Origin: Arthrobacter cryoconiti
GTDB lineage: Bacteria > Actinomycetota > Actinomycetes > Actinomycetales > Micrococcaceae
Assembly (NCBI RefSeq): GCF_020905375.1
Contig: NZ_JAJJBU010000024.1
Coordinates: 1-64,000, forward strand
DNA: 64,000 nt
Direction of reading: 5' to 3'
The notes under the pieces: generated by a model
Databases searched by the model: none
What the model was told of the DNA's origin: nothing
Seen by the model: the letters and a program-made list of their open reading frames with translations, nothing else
Shown here: positions 9,501 through 17,853 of the stretch, in pieces
Position numbering within the stretch: position 1 is the first letter of the stretch
Layout of the letters: each line of letters begins with the position of its first letter
Program-made: the position numbers and the translations under genes

Positions 9501-10598
9501 ATGAGCTATCTGAGTCCCCTGCTATCCCGCCACGGTGCCGTCCAGGCTGGTGGTCTTGATGCCGGAGTGGCTGCCCACTATGGCGACCCGAACCGAGAGC
9601 AGAGAGCGCTGGCTGGGTACAACGGACGGCCGGGAACGGCCGTGGTGGATCTTTCCCACAGGGGAGTCGTTACGGTGACCGGAGAAGACCGGCTCAGTTG
9701 GCTCAACACACTTTCGTCCCAGAGTCTCACCGGCTTGAAAGCAAATGTCGGGACTGAACTGCTATTTCTCAGCATTCAGGGTCGAATCGATTTTTTGGCG
9801 AGGGTCGTAGACGACGGGGCCACCACGTGGTTGCTTGTGGAAACACAAGAGGCACAGCCGCTTGCGCAGTGGCTGAATTCAATGAAGTTCATGCTCCGCG
9901 TGGAGATTGCTGACGTTTCTCAAGACTGGGCCGTAGTGGGTTCAGTCAATGAGGTGGAGGGCTGGGATAAATTACTCAAATGGACCGACCCGTGGCCGCA
10001 CATTGGGGAAGGCGGTTATAGCTACGCAGCCATTGACGAAGCTGAGCATCCGGGACTGGAAAGGCCCTGGCATGAGTATCTTGTGCCTGCAACGCAGTTG
10101 GTAGCCATGGTAGGGGATCGTCCGTTGGCGGGTGTATGGGCCGCTGAGGCCTTGCGAATCGCCGCCTGGCGTCCGCGCCTTGGTGCTGAGACAGATGAGA
10201 AGACCATTCCGCACGAGCTTGACCTGCTCCGAACAGCTGTGCATTTGTCCAAGGGCTGTTATAAGGGTCAGGAGACGGTGGCCCGTGTCCATAATCTTGG
10301 GCATCCGCCCCGTCGGCTCGTCTTTTTGCAGCTAGATGGCTCTCAGCACACCATCCCAGCGCCGGGCAGCGAGGTATTCGCCGGTGATAAGAAGGTGGGT
10401 GTCGTGACATCTGTTGCTCAGCATTATGAGATGGGTCCGATCGCACTGGCCCTGATCAAGCGGACCGTACAAACAGATGTTGTCCTGACCGTGAACGATT
10501 CCGACGAAAAGTACGTGGCAGCCCAAGAAACGATTGTGGCCACCGACGCTGGACAGGTAGTGGGGCGAGCCAAAGGGTTTCTTCGTGCACCTCGTTGA
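9501..10598 (+). CDS. ygfZ: YgfZ/GcvT-like folate-binding protein
   Basis: A 365-residue tetrahydrofolate-binding protein related to the T protein of glycine cleavage. The diagnostic YgfZ motif KGCYKGQETVAR sits near residue 250, with the cysteine that is essential in the E. coli protein, where it supports assembly or repair of certain iron-sulfur enzymes. The N-terminal part has the GcvT-like segment VVDLSHRGVVTVTGEDRLSW. The ATG at 9501 starts the family-conserved MSYLSPLLSRHGAV; the ribosome binding site (AAGG at 9484-9487) is rather far, so a start at TTG 9453 cannot be excluded. It lies 78 bases after the nitrobindin-like gene on the same strand. Confidence 0.88.
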   Translation: MSYLSPLLSRHGAVQAGGLDAGVAAHYGDPNREQRALAGYNGRPGTAVVDLSHRGVVTVTGEDRLSWLNTLSSQSLTGLKANVGTELLFLSIQGRIDFLARVVDDGATTWLLVETQEAQPLAQWLNSMKFMLRVEIADVSQDWAVVGSVNEVEGWDKLLKWTDPWPHIGEGGYSYAAIDEAEHPGLERPWHEYLVPATQLVAMVGDRPLAGVWAAEALRIAAWRPRLGAETDEKTIPHELDLLRTAVHLSKGCYKGQETVARVHNLGHPPRRLVFLQLDGSQHTIPAPGSEVFAGDKKVGVVTSVAQHYEMGPIALALIKRTVQTDVVLTVNDSDEKYVAAQETIVATDAGQVVGRAKGFLRAPR

Positions 10599-10722
10599 GC
10601 TAACGCGTTCCCCGGCAGTGGTTTCGAGCTAGAAAACTTATTAACAAATATGGTGCGGTTTCTTGCCCCCAAGTAGTCCACCTGGAATAATCCTTTAGGG
10701 ATAGCGGCTATGTCGGTGGAAG

Positions 10723-11337
10723 GTGGATGGGTTGGCTCGGGATAAACAGTTGACATCGTTGGGGATGGCTGCGCTTGGTTTGTTGGCTGAGCGTTCCATG
10801 CATCCTTACGAGATGTACCAGTTGCTGATTTGTCGTCGTCAGGACCGCCTGGTCAAGGTCAAGCCGGGAACGCTTTACCACACCGTCGGGCGGCTCGCGG
10901 AGGCGAATCTGATCCATGCCGTGGGTACGGAGCGGGAAGGAAAGCGGCCAGAGCGGACCAGTTACGCCATCCTCCCGGCGGGTCGTGAGGCTCTGGAACA
11001 TCGACTCAAGGAATTGCTGGCTCGACGCGCCAGCGAATACCCCAGTTTTCCGCAAGCTGTCGCCGAAGCTCATAACCTGCCATCCGGCGTCGTGGTTGAA
11101 CTCCTGCACAGCCGCCTGGTGGAGTTGGGAACCTACCTGAACGAATTAGATGGGGACGCCAAAAAAATGCAAGACAAGAGCGTGCCAATGAAATTTTGGA
11201 TTGAGTCCTCTTATCAGCAAGCCCTGACCCGGGCCGAGATTCGTTGGATCGAGCAGCTTCGCGCTGACATCACCACCGGGGCGCTCCCCTGGCAGCCACA
11301 CAAGAGCAATGACTTAATGAAACACAGCGAACTTTAA
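10723..11337 (+). CDS. PadR-family transcriptional regulator
   Basis: A 204-residue PadR-type repressor. The winged helix occupies residues 10-90 (MAALGLLAERSMHPYEMYQL, then VKPGTLYHTVGRLAEANLI and the wing), and the C-terminal helical part (from about residue 115) resembles the Vir_C dimerisation region. It precedes a DHA2-type efflux pump by ten bases, so it very likely controls its own operon in response to a pump substrate, as is known for PadR/LmrR regulators. GTG at 10723 is the first start; TTG at 10732 has better spacing from AAGGTGG and is an alternative. The 124 bases upstream show no obvious perfect palindrome. Confidence 0.88.
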   Translation: MDGLARDKQLTSLGMAALGLLAERSMHPYEMYQLLICRRQDRLVKVKPGTLYHTVGRLAEANLIHAVGTEREGKRPERTSYAILPAGREALEHRLKELLARRASEYPSFPQAVAEAHNLPSGVVVELLHSRLVELGTYLNELDGDAKKMQDKSVPMKFWIESSYQQALTRAEIRWIEQLRADITTGALPWQPHKSNDLMKHSEL

Positions 11338-11347
11338 GGAACACAGC

Positions 11348-12862
11348 ATGGAAACCGTGGCAAAACCTTGGCCAGCGCTATGGGCGCTGGTACTAGGCTT
11401 CTTCATGATTCTGGTCGATTCAACCATCGTCTCGGTGGCCAATCCGAAGATCATGGAGGGCCTACACACTGATATTAACTCCGTTATCTGGGTGACCAGC
11501 GCATATTTGCTGGCCTACGCCGTCCCGTTGTTGGTCACGGGCCGGATGGGTGACAAATACGGTCCGAAGAACCTGTACCTGGTGGGTCTGAGCGTCTTCA
11601 CGCTATCTTCGCTGTGGTGTGGATTCTCCGGCGATATCGGCATGCTGATCCTTGCCCGTGCCGTGCAAGGGCTTGGTGCGGCCATGATGACGCCGCAGAC
11701 AATGGCAGTGATCACTCGCATCTTCGCCCCGGATAAGCGCGGCCCCGCCATGGGTCTGTGGGGCGCCACAGCTGGAGTTGCAATGTTGGTCGGACCTATC
11801 CTCGGCGGAGTGCTGGTGGACGGCTTGGGCTGGGAATGGATCTTCTTCGTCAACGTACCCGTGGGCATCGTTGCGTTCGCCATGGCCTGGCGCCTAGTGC
11901 CCAGTCTAAAAACTCATGATCATAAATTCGATCTGCTCGGTGTTGCTCTCAGTTCCGTTGGTCTGTTCCTACTCGTTTTCGGTATCCAGGAAGGGGAAAA
12001 ATACAACTGGGGCACTATCGCCGGTCCGCTCTCGGTCTGGTCGATGATCATTGCAGGTGTGGTCTTCCTCATCTTGTTCGTTGTCTGGCAGGCTGTTACC
12101 AAGGGTGAAGCGCTGGTGCCGTTGCACTTGTTCAAAGTGCGCAACTTCTCCCTTGCCAACGCGTCCATTACCACCATGGGCTTCAGCGTCACTGCCATGA
12201 GCCTGCCGTTGTTCTTCTACTACCAGCTAGTCCGGGGCATGACACCCACGCAGTCGGCCCTGATGATGGTACCCATGGCTCTGTTCTCAGGTGTCTTGGC
12301 TCCGTTCGTGGGCAAGCTCGTTGACCGCGTCAATCCCCGATCGGTAGCAGTCGTAGGATTCATTCTTATGTCCGTTTCCTTACTGTGGACGTCGTCGCTG
12401 ATGAATCCAAGTACCCCTATCTGGTTGTTCCTCCTGCCCAGCGGGCTTTTGGGTATAGCCAGCTCTGGTATTTGGGCTCCGTTGTCCACCACAGCGACAC
12501 GCAACCTAGGGCCTAGCGAAGCTGGTGCCGGAGCTGGAATCTACAACACCACCCGACAGATCGGTTCCGTGTTGGGCTCGGCTGCCATTGCAGCTTTGAT
12601 TGCGGCTAGGCTCAGTGCCGAAATGCCAGCTGGTGCCTCTGCAGGTGCTAGCGGAGCGGGCGGACAGCTACCTCAGTTCCTTCAGGCAGGCTTTTCCACG
12701 GCTATGGGACAGTCCATGATCTTGCCGGCAGCAGTGGTGCTTCTAGGTGGCGTAGCGGCTGCGTTCTTCGCAAGGCCGCGTGCCGTGGATGCCATATACG
12801 CCGGATTTAGTGCCCCGGAAGGTGCGCCAGAGCAACTGAAGTCAGCAAGCCAGCAACACTAA
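11348..12862 (+). CDS. MFS drug efflux transporter, DHA2 family
   Basis: A 504-residue proton-coupled multidrug exporter of the EmrB/QacA type with about 14 membrane helices. Motif A between helices 2 and 3 reads VTGRMGDKYGPKNLY, and the start of helix 1 has the DHA2 signature FFMILVDSTIVSVANPKIM. The periplasmic and central loops and the two extra helices are those of the 14-helix group. The upstream PadR gene suggests inducible expression. The last 56 bases overlap the 3' end of a convergent GNAT gene. The substrate cannot be read from the sequence. Confidence 0.92.
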   Translation: METVAKPWPALWALVLGFFMILVDSTIVSVANPKIMEGLHTDINSVIWVTSAYLLAYAVPLLVTGRMGDKYGPKNLYLVGLSVFTLSSLWCGFSGDIGMLILARAVQGLGAAMMTPQTMAVITRIFAPDKRGPAMGLWGATAGVAMLVGPILGGVLVDGLGWEWIFFVNVPVGIVAFAMAWRLVPSLKTHDHKFDLLGVALSSVGLFLLVFGIQEGEKYNWGTIAGPLSVWSMIIAGVVFLILFVVWQAVTKGEALVPLHLFKVRNFSLANASITTMGFSVTAMSLPLFFYYQLVRGMTPTQSALMMVPMALFSGVLAPFVGKLVDRVNPRSVAVVGFILMSVSLLWTSSLMNPSTPIWLFLLPSGLLGIASSGIWAPLSTTATRNLGPSEAGAGAGIYNTTRQIGSVLGSAAIAALIAARLSAEMPAGASAGASGAGGQLPQFLQAGFSTAMGQSMILPAAVVLLGGVAAAFFARPRAVDAIYAGFSAPEGAPEQLKSASQQH

Positions 12863-13571
12863 ATCCGGTTGAGATCGCGAGGGTGTGGGCTGCGGCGTTG
12901 TTGAGGTCAGCTTGCCACTGCAGGACTAGCCCATCTGCGAGGGCCTCGTGGGCGGCGATGTTCGTCGCTAGCAGACCGAATCCTTGACCGCGGTGTTTCG
13001 GGGCCACCAAGGTCCTTAGGTGGGCCAGCAATCCCTGGTATTCGGCATAAGCGCTGGTGGCAATTGGTCTGCCGTCGCCGACTGGATCCTCCCCGTCGTG
13101 ATCGGCTTGGAAGTCCTGTGCGGTGACGTCCATGAGGGTGAACTTGTAAGGTAGGTCCCTGAGCCCGACGTCGTTGACGTCATCTGGTGGGCACAGGGCC
13201 TCCAAAGCCACGGCCTCCGGGTTTCCGCGCGAGACCGTGATTGTGCTGGCCGGTTGGCGTAGCGGGAGGTCGTCAGCGTAGTAGAGAGTCTGGGTGCCCC
13301 CGCCCCGCCCACCGGAATCCCGGCTCAGGCGCAACATCGTTGCGTGATCACTAAGCTCATCATCCGTGAAAGCCGACGCAGCTTGCAACAAAGGAGCCGG
13401 GCCGGTCAGGACGGCTTGGTTCCACAATCTGAGAAAAGTTAGCCCACCGTTCTCTCGCTCCGCCGTGATACGCGCGCTGTCCGTGCCACTGACCAATGCA
13501 CCCTTGGGCAGGCCCAGGCCGCGTTCCCAAGCTAGGCGGACAATTGGCGCTGCGCTGTAATCGAAACTCAT
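12807..13571 (-). CDS. GNAT-family acetyltransferase
   Basis: A 254-residue protein with a C-terminal GNAT domain: the acetyl-CoA binding motif is VAPKHRGQGFGLLATNIAAH at about residues 190-210, followed by the ALAISTGFSVAG segment. The N-terminal half (to about residue 150) has no clear acetyl-CoA site and may be a degenerate second GNAT fold or a specificity domain. Its ATG at 13571 yields MSFDYSAAP. The 3' end overlaps the convergent efflux gene by 56 bases, an arrangement that allows antisense interference. The substrate is unknown. Confidence 0.75.
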   Translation of the reverse strand: MSFDYSAAPIVRLAWERGLGLPKGALVSGTDSARITAERENGGLTFLRLWNQAVLTGPAPLLQAASAFTDDELSDHATMLRLSRDSGGRGGGTQTLYYADDLPLRQPASTITVSRGNPEAVALEALCPPDDVNDVGLRDLPYKFTLMDVTAQDFQADHDGEDPVGDGRPIATSAYAEYQGLLAHLRTLVAPKHRGQGFGLLATNIAAHEALADGLVLQWQADLNNAAAHTLAISTGFSVAGLLTSVALAHLPGH

Positions 13572-13581
13572 GTACCAACGC

Positions 13582-13652
13582 TAGTCCCCACGCCCTCCCA
13601 GACCGGCGCTGGCGCGCCGGTCTGGGTCCCTCGGGCGTGTGGGCCCACCCGC
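13582..13652. repeat. Structured intergenic repeat, family 2, copy 1
   Basis: A nested hairpin. The core is CAGACCGGCGC (13599-13609) paired with GCGCCGGTCTG (13614-13624) across a four-base loop, and the outer arms CCCACGCCC and GGGCGTGTGGG pair around it. The flanks, CTAGTCCCCACGCCCTCCC on the left and CCCTCGGGCGTGTGGGCCCA on the right, match the flanks of the element at 60332-60449, where the centre is replaced by 13-bp tandem repeats. It lies between the start of the GNAT gene and the end of pfkA, both on the minus strand. Confidence 0.75.
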
Positions 13653-13676
13653 GTTTGGCTTCCGTGTCTGGCGCTG

Positions 13677-14702
13677 CTAGCCGAACAGGATGGCTGCCTC
13701 GTCATAGCGATGTTGCGGGACGATTTTTAGGTTACCCAAGGCTGCTTCAAAGGGAACATGCTCAATTTCGGTGCCTTTGAGCGAGACCATTGTGCCCCAG
13801 CGTTCCTCTACCACGGAGTCCACTGCTGCCATGCCGAGACGGGTGGCTAATACGCGATCAAAACTGGAAGGAACACCACCTCTCTGGATGTGGCCAAGGA
13901 TAGTGGCACGGGTTTCAATGCCGGTGCGGGATTCGAGCTCGGGGGCCAGCTGCTCGCTGATGCCACCCAGACGGGGGCGGCCAAACGTGTCCAGACCGCG
14001 TTCGGAGTGTGCCGAGTCTTGGTGGTCGGGGACAAAGCCTTCCGCCACGACCACTAGGGGTGCACGGCCGCGATCGTGGGCCTCACGGACCCACTCGGCG
14101 ATCTGCTCAATGCTGGTCTTCTGCTCAGGAATTAAGATCGCGTGGGCGCCCGTGGCCATCCCCGCGTGCAACGCAATCCAGCCCACATGACGGCCCATGA
14201 CTTCAGCGATCATGCAGCGGTGGTGAGATTCGCCGGTCGTGCGCAGCCTGTCGATCGCCTCCGTGGCAATTTGCACTGCGGTGTCAAAACCGAAGGTGTA
14301 GTCAGTGGCGTCAAGATCATTGTCAACGGTTTTGGGAACACCTACAATCTTGAGCCCGGCATCTGTGAGGCGTCGAGCCGCAGCAAGAGTGCCTTCACCA
14401 CCGATCGCGATCAGCGCATCGATGCCCAACCGTTCCATGTGCGCCTTGATGACATCGGGGCCGCCGTTGCCTTCAAAAGGATTGGTGCGGGACGTGCCAA
14501 GGATGGTACCGCCCTGTTTGGAGATGCCGCGAACCATTTGGCGTGGCAGATCCATAATGTCGCCTTCGACGACGCCGCGCCAACCATCGCGGAAGCCTAC
14601 GAATTCATGGCCATAAACCTTAATGCCTTTGAGTACGATGCCGCGGATCACAGCGTTGAGTCCGGGACAATCGCCGCCGCTGGTGAGGATACCAATCTTC
14701 AT
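13677..14702 (-). CDS. pfkA: 6-phosphofructokinase
   Basis: Phosphorylates fructose 6-phosphate to fructose 1,6-bisphosphate in glycolysis. The 341-residue product begins MKIGILTSGGDCPGLNAVIR, the nucleotide-binding signature, and has GGEGT (G at the position equivalent to E. coli G104) and PKTVDNDLDATDYTFGFDTA with the catalytic D-N-D and a lysine at the position equivalent to E. coli 124. That Gly/Lys combination is known for ATP-dependent actinobacterial enzymes such as those of Streptomyces, while pyrophosphate-dependent forms have Asp at the first site. The ATG at 14702 follows GAAGGA. The substrate preference is therefore inferred as ATP. Confidence 0.94.
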   Translation of the reverse strand: MKIGILTSGGDCPGLNAVIRGIVLKGIKVYGHEFVGFRDGWRGVVEGDIMDLPRQMVRGISKQGGTILGTSRTNPFEGNGGPDVIKAHMERLGIDALIAIGGEGTLAAARRLTDAGLKIVGVPKTVDNDLDATDYTFGFDTAVQIATEAIDRLRTTGESHHRCMIAEVMGRHVGWIALHAGMATGAHAILIPEQKTSIEQIAEWVREAHDRGRAPLVVVAEGFVPDHQDSAHSERGLDTFGRPRLGGISEQLAPELESRTGIETRATILGHIQRGGVPSSFDRVLATRLGMAAVDSVVEERWGTMVSLKGTEIEHVPFEAALGNLKIVPQHRYDEAAILFG

Positions 14703-14837
14703 GTGTGGGGATTCCTTCGAGGGAGGGTTCAATGGGTTTCGGGCGCACCATTGAGCTCCGTGTCTACGCCAGTCTAGACGACCATGTGACGGAGGCAACT
14801 TTTACACGCATTACTGTTACATGCCTAGCCGCGCATA

Positions 14838-15113
14838 TTACCTTCTTGTCAACAGATGAATCGCACCTCCAACGACCATGGCGACTCCAGCACCAAAAAG
14901 GAGCCACATTGCTGTTTGGCCGGGAGGCAGGGAAAGGCCTGTTGCTCTGGACAGAATTACAAGGACACCAAGGATAACGACGACGGCGCCCCAGACGATG
15001 GTGCCGACTCGCACCTTATGGGTGGAACCAAGGGGTGTGTTGGTCTTCGGGTCGGGGATGTCGGGGATATTGATGGGCTGTTCGCCAGTACTCATATTCG
15101 GCTCCATATTCAT
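14838..15113 (-). CDS. Two-helix membrane protein in the PspC locus
   Basis: A 91-residue protein with a hydrophilic Pro/Asn-rich N-terminal 33 residues and two transmembrane segments (VGTIVWGAVVVILGVLVIL and MWLLFGAGVAMVVGGAIHLL), ending in a short basic tail (TRR). Its ATG overlaps the stop of the PspC/LiaF-like gene by four bases (ATGA), so it is translated with it; an internal ATG at codon 7 is another candidate. It probably belongs to the same envelope-stress module, but no family is recognised. The 135 bases between it and pfkA show no terminator that I can support. Confidence 0.7.
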   Translation of the reverse strand: MNMEPNMSTGEQPINIPDIPDPKTNTPLGSTHKVRVGTIVWGAVVVILGVLVILSRATGLSLPPGQTAMWLLFGAGVAMVVGGAIHLLTRR

Positions 15114-16450
15114 TGTTTCGCACCAACCGTGGCTACTGTGACCTTGCCAGCGAATCCGGACAGAGTCACCACCAGCCCGTAGCCCGTAGCTGAGGGGTTA
15201 AGATACGTACTGCTACTTTGTTTGACGGAACTGTCGGCGTTGCTTGCCTGGTCTTGGATGTGCACCGATGCGCCGGCTAGATCGCTCTTGATGGTTACTG
15301 GAATATCCGTGGGAACGTTGATGAGCACCCGGGAACCAGCCAACTCCAAGGGAATGTTGACGTCCTGAGTAAGGGCGGCTGGATCGCTGATCCCGGTCAG
15401 GTCTATGGTGGCGCGTGTCAACACCATGGAGAACCCGTCGTGGGCTGCGCTGACACTGGTGGGAGTCCACGAGTGTTTCGACAAGACGCTCCAAGATCCC
15501 GTGGTCGGAGCGACGCTCAGAGCTGTGGCAATCAGGAGGGCGACGACGGCAAAAGCACCCACTCCGCCGGCGCTCCGAGCTCGAAAACCGGAAACCATGA
15601 TGGCCAACCCCGCGACGATGGCCGCGACGGCTGCTGCTGCGGCCAGGGAGTACCGGTTCAGAGAAAGAATCCCGGACGCATCCAAGATCAGGACCAAGGC
15701 ACCTGCAACGACGGCAAGACCGACGGAGAGCCAACTGGCGTCCGCCCCCATCCGCGGGACACGCTTGAATGCGGGCTTCATCTCATGCCACGCATCCCGG
15801 CTCGGACCAGCAGACCGGTAGGGGCCGGCAGGGGGAGAGGACCAATCCTGGCCTTCCCACGCTTTGCTGCCAGCAGATGGAGCAAAAGCGGGATGTTGCC
15901 CTGAGGCTTGGGCGCCCGAGCGTTTTTTTCGGTTGCTGGCCCACACGATAAGCCCCACGATCCCGGCAATCCAGAATAGCGGCCACGGGAGCCAGCCACT
16001 GTTGCCATTCCAAGCGCTTTGTCCGGGGCCCACCGTGCCCAAGAAAATGCATAAGGCTGCTCCGGTCATACCCGTGGACCAGTGACCACGGAAGAGCTGT
16101 TCAACGTGAATGCGGCCATCAGGTTCGGGCAGGAGGGCCCAGGCCGCGCCGTAGGCAAGGAGGCCGAACCCAAAGAAAAGGGTGAGCACCACGGCCAGTC
16201 CACGCAAAATTACCGGGTCGATTCCCCACTTTTCTCCCAGACCACTGCACACTCCGCCTACCCAGCGGTTGTTTCCACGGAGAATCCCTAACGAACGTAA
16301 CCATACGAAGAACTTCGAGCTGTCTTCGCGCGGGGGCGCCATCCCCGGAGCAAAGTCTTGCTGGTCGGGGGAGTTGGAAGGTGGGGCAAACGGCGGCGGC
16401 TGAATTGGGTCGGGATCTGGTGGCTGCTGATCGTGAGGAGTGTCTTTCAT
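15110..16450 (-). CDS. PspC-domain membrane protein with LiaF-like C-terminus
   Basis: A 446-residue membrane protein. After a Pro/Gln-rich cytoplasmic leader (residues 1-45), residues about 57-110 form a PspC domain (NRWVGGVCSGLGEKWGIDPV, then a hydrophobic helix). Several more membrane segments follow, and the last 120 residues form a beta-rich region like the C-terminal domain of LiaF (SMVLTRATIDLTGI, then repeated V-x-V-P-type strands). LiaF restrains the LiaS kinase in Firmicutes. Here a kinase with its own PspC domain is transcribed divergently from a 113-base shared region, so the three genes look like a LiaFSR-type cell-envelope stress sensor. That role is inference from domains and context. 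Confidence 0.78.
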   Translation of the reverse strand: MKDTPHDQQPPDPDPIQPPPFAPPSNSPDQQDFAPGMAPPREDSSKFFVWLRSLGILRGNNRWVGGVCSGLGEKWGIDPVILRGLAVVLTLFFGFGLLAYGAAWALLPEPDGRIHVEQLFRGHWSTGMTGAALCIFLGTVGPGQSAWNGNSGWLPWPLFWIAGIVGLIVWASNRKKRSGAQASGQHPAFAPSAGSKAWEGQDWSSPPAGPYRSAGPSRDAWHEMKPAFKRVPRMGADASWLSVGLAVVAGALVLILDASGILSLNRYSLAAAAAVAAIVAGLAIMVSGFRARSAGGVGAFAVVALLIATALSVAPTTGSWSVLSKHSWTPTSVSAAHDGFSMVLTRATIDLTGISDPAALTQDVNIPLELAGSRVLINVPTDIPVTIKSDLAGASVHIQDQASNADSSVKQSSSTYLNPSATGYGLVVTLSGFAGKVTVATVGAKQ

Positions 16451-16563
16451 GATTCAATCGTGCCGCTTGACGGCGTTCACCGCTATCGGGGTGCACCCTG
16501 AATGAACCCTGATATGGGCCAAGAAATCGCGCCGAAGCTCCGCCGTCGTGCTTGGATTGGACC
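16451..16563. promoter_or_regulatory. Divergent intergenic region with palindrome GGGTGCACCC
   Basis: This 113-base gap must hold the promoters of both the PspC/LiaF-like gene and the sensor kinase operon. It contains the perfect 10-base palindrome GGGTGCACCC at 16489-16498, flanked by a second ACCCTGA half-site to its right. The regulator encoded downstream could bind here for autoregulation. Position and symmetry are observed; the binding role is a guess. Confidence 0.3.
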
Positions 16564-17853
16564 ATGAGCCCAAAGATGTACCGGTCCACGGACCGCAGAG
16601 TAGCCGGTGTCTGTGCTGGCCTGGCAGAACACCTTGGTCTGCGCGTAGGGCTCGTCCGCGCCATCATGGCAGCTTCGTGCTTCGTCTTTGGTGCCGGGGT
16701 GGTCTTCTATGCGTGGCTGTGGATTCTGGTGCCTTTGGAAGGTGAGGAACAATCGCTCGGGACACCGTTGCTGGACGCGGATGGCACCCCCTATCTGAAA
16801 CTCTTCCGTCCGGCACCAGAATCCTCGTTCATCGCCAATTCCGATACGAGAGAAGCTACGGCTACGCAGGCTGGACGCTCACTTGGTATCCGGGAAATTA
16901 TGGTGGGAGCGGTCTTGGTTGTCGCTGCCTTCGCCTTGTTTAGCGGGCCACTGATCCGGACCGTCAACGTTGGTACTTTGATTCCGATAACGGTGATAGG
17001 CATTGGTGCGGTATTGGCTTGGATGCAACTGGACGCGACCCGACGAGCTGGGCTACTCAACGCAGCCAACATTGGGACGCCTTTGGCAATAGTGAGGTTT
17101 AGTGCCGGCATAGGGCTGGTGATTGCCGGGGTGCTGATAGCCGTTAGCGGTTCGGGATCGTGGTCGCTAGCGTGGTCCTCGGCGATGGCGTCGCTTGCAG
17201 TGCTGGCTGGTGTGGGGCTCGTTTTGGCGCCGTGGGCATTGAAGTTCTGGAGGGACTTTCAGAAGGAGCGAACGGGACGGATTCGACAGACGGAACGGGC
17301 TGAGATTGCGGCTCACCTACACGACTCAGTGCTTCAGACGCTGGCATTGATCCAAAAACGGGCTGATTCCCCGCAAGATGTCACGCGTCTTGCCCGGGCG
17401 CAAGAACGTGAACTACGTGAGTGGATTTACCACGACGCCGACGAGACCAGCGGTGCGTTGGTGGCACGCATCAAGTCCGTGTGTGCAGAAATTGAGGACT
17501 TGCACGGACTGGCAGTTGAAGTGGTAGCCGTCGGAGATGCGGAACTGACCGAGCAAAGACAGCCGCTGGTTCAGGCAACTCGCGAAGCGGTGCTGAATGG
17601 CGTGCGGCACGGGGGCACAACGGTTTCAGTCTATGTTGAGGCCGGAGTCAAGGGTGTGGAAGTGTTTGTGCGGGACCGTGGTTCCGGCTTTGATGTGGAA
17701 AGCATGCCTGCCGACAGGCTCGGCGTGCGCGAATCTGTGGTTGGACGCATGCAACGCAATGGTGGCACGGCGGGGATCATGAGTTCATCGGAAGGGACGG
17801 AAGTGCGCCTTTATCTGCCTATCGGCGAACCAACCATGGAGGACATGAAGTGA
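16564..17853 (+). CDS. PspC-domain sensor histidine kinase (HisKA_3 type)
   Basis: A 429-residue membrane sensor kinase. An N-terminal PspC domain (residues 5-60, STDRRVAGVCAGLAEHLGL) is followed by four hydrophobic segments, then the dimerisation helix AEIAAHLHDSVLQTLALIQK with the phospho-acceptor His at 253, and an ATPase domain with the N box REAVLNGVRHGG and the G box DRGSGFD. This is the NarX/LiaS class that phosphorylates NarL-type regulators. The start ATG at 16564 follows GGATTGGA. The regulator gene overlaps its stop by four bases (GTGA), so the pair is coupled. The signal is probably an envelope perturbation, by analogy with Psp and Lia systems. Confidence 0.88.
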   Translation: MSPKMYRSTDRRVAGVCAGLAEHLGLRVGLVRAIMAASCFVFGAGVVFYAWLWILVPLEGEEQSLGTPLLDADGTPYLKLFRPAPESSFIANSDTREATATQAGRSLGIREIMVGAVLVVAAFALFSGPLIRTVNVGTLIPITVIGIGAVLAWMQLDATRRAGLLNAANIGTPLAIVRFSAGIGLVIAGVLIAVSGSGSWSLAWSSAMASLAVLAGVGLVLAPWALKFWRDFQKERTGRIRQTERAEIAAHLHDSVLQTLALIQKRADSPQDVTRLARAQERELREWIYHDADETSGALVARIKSVCAEIEDLHGLAVEVVAVGDAELTEQRQPLVQATREAVLNGVRHGGTTVSVYVEAGVKGVEVFVRDRGSGFDVESMPADRLGVRESVVGRMQRNGGTAGIMSSSEGTEVRLYLPIGEPTMEDMK

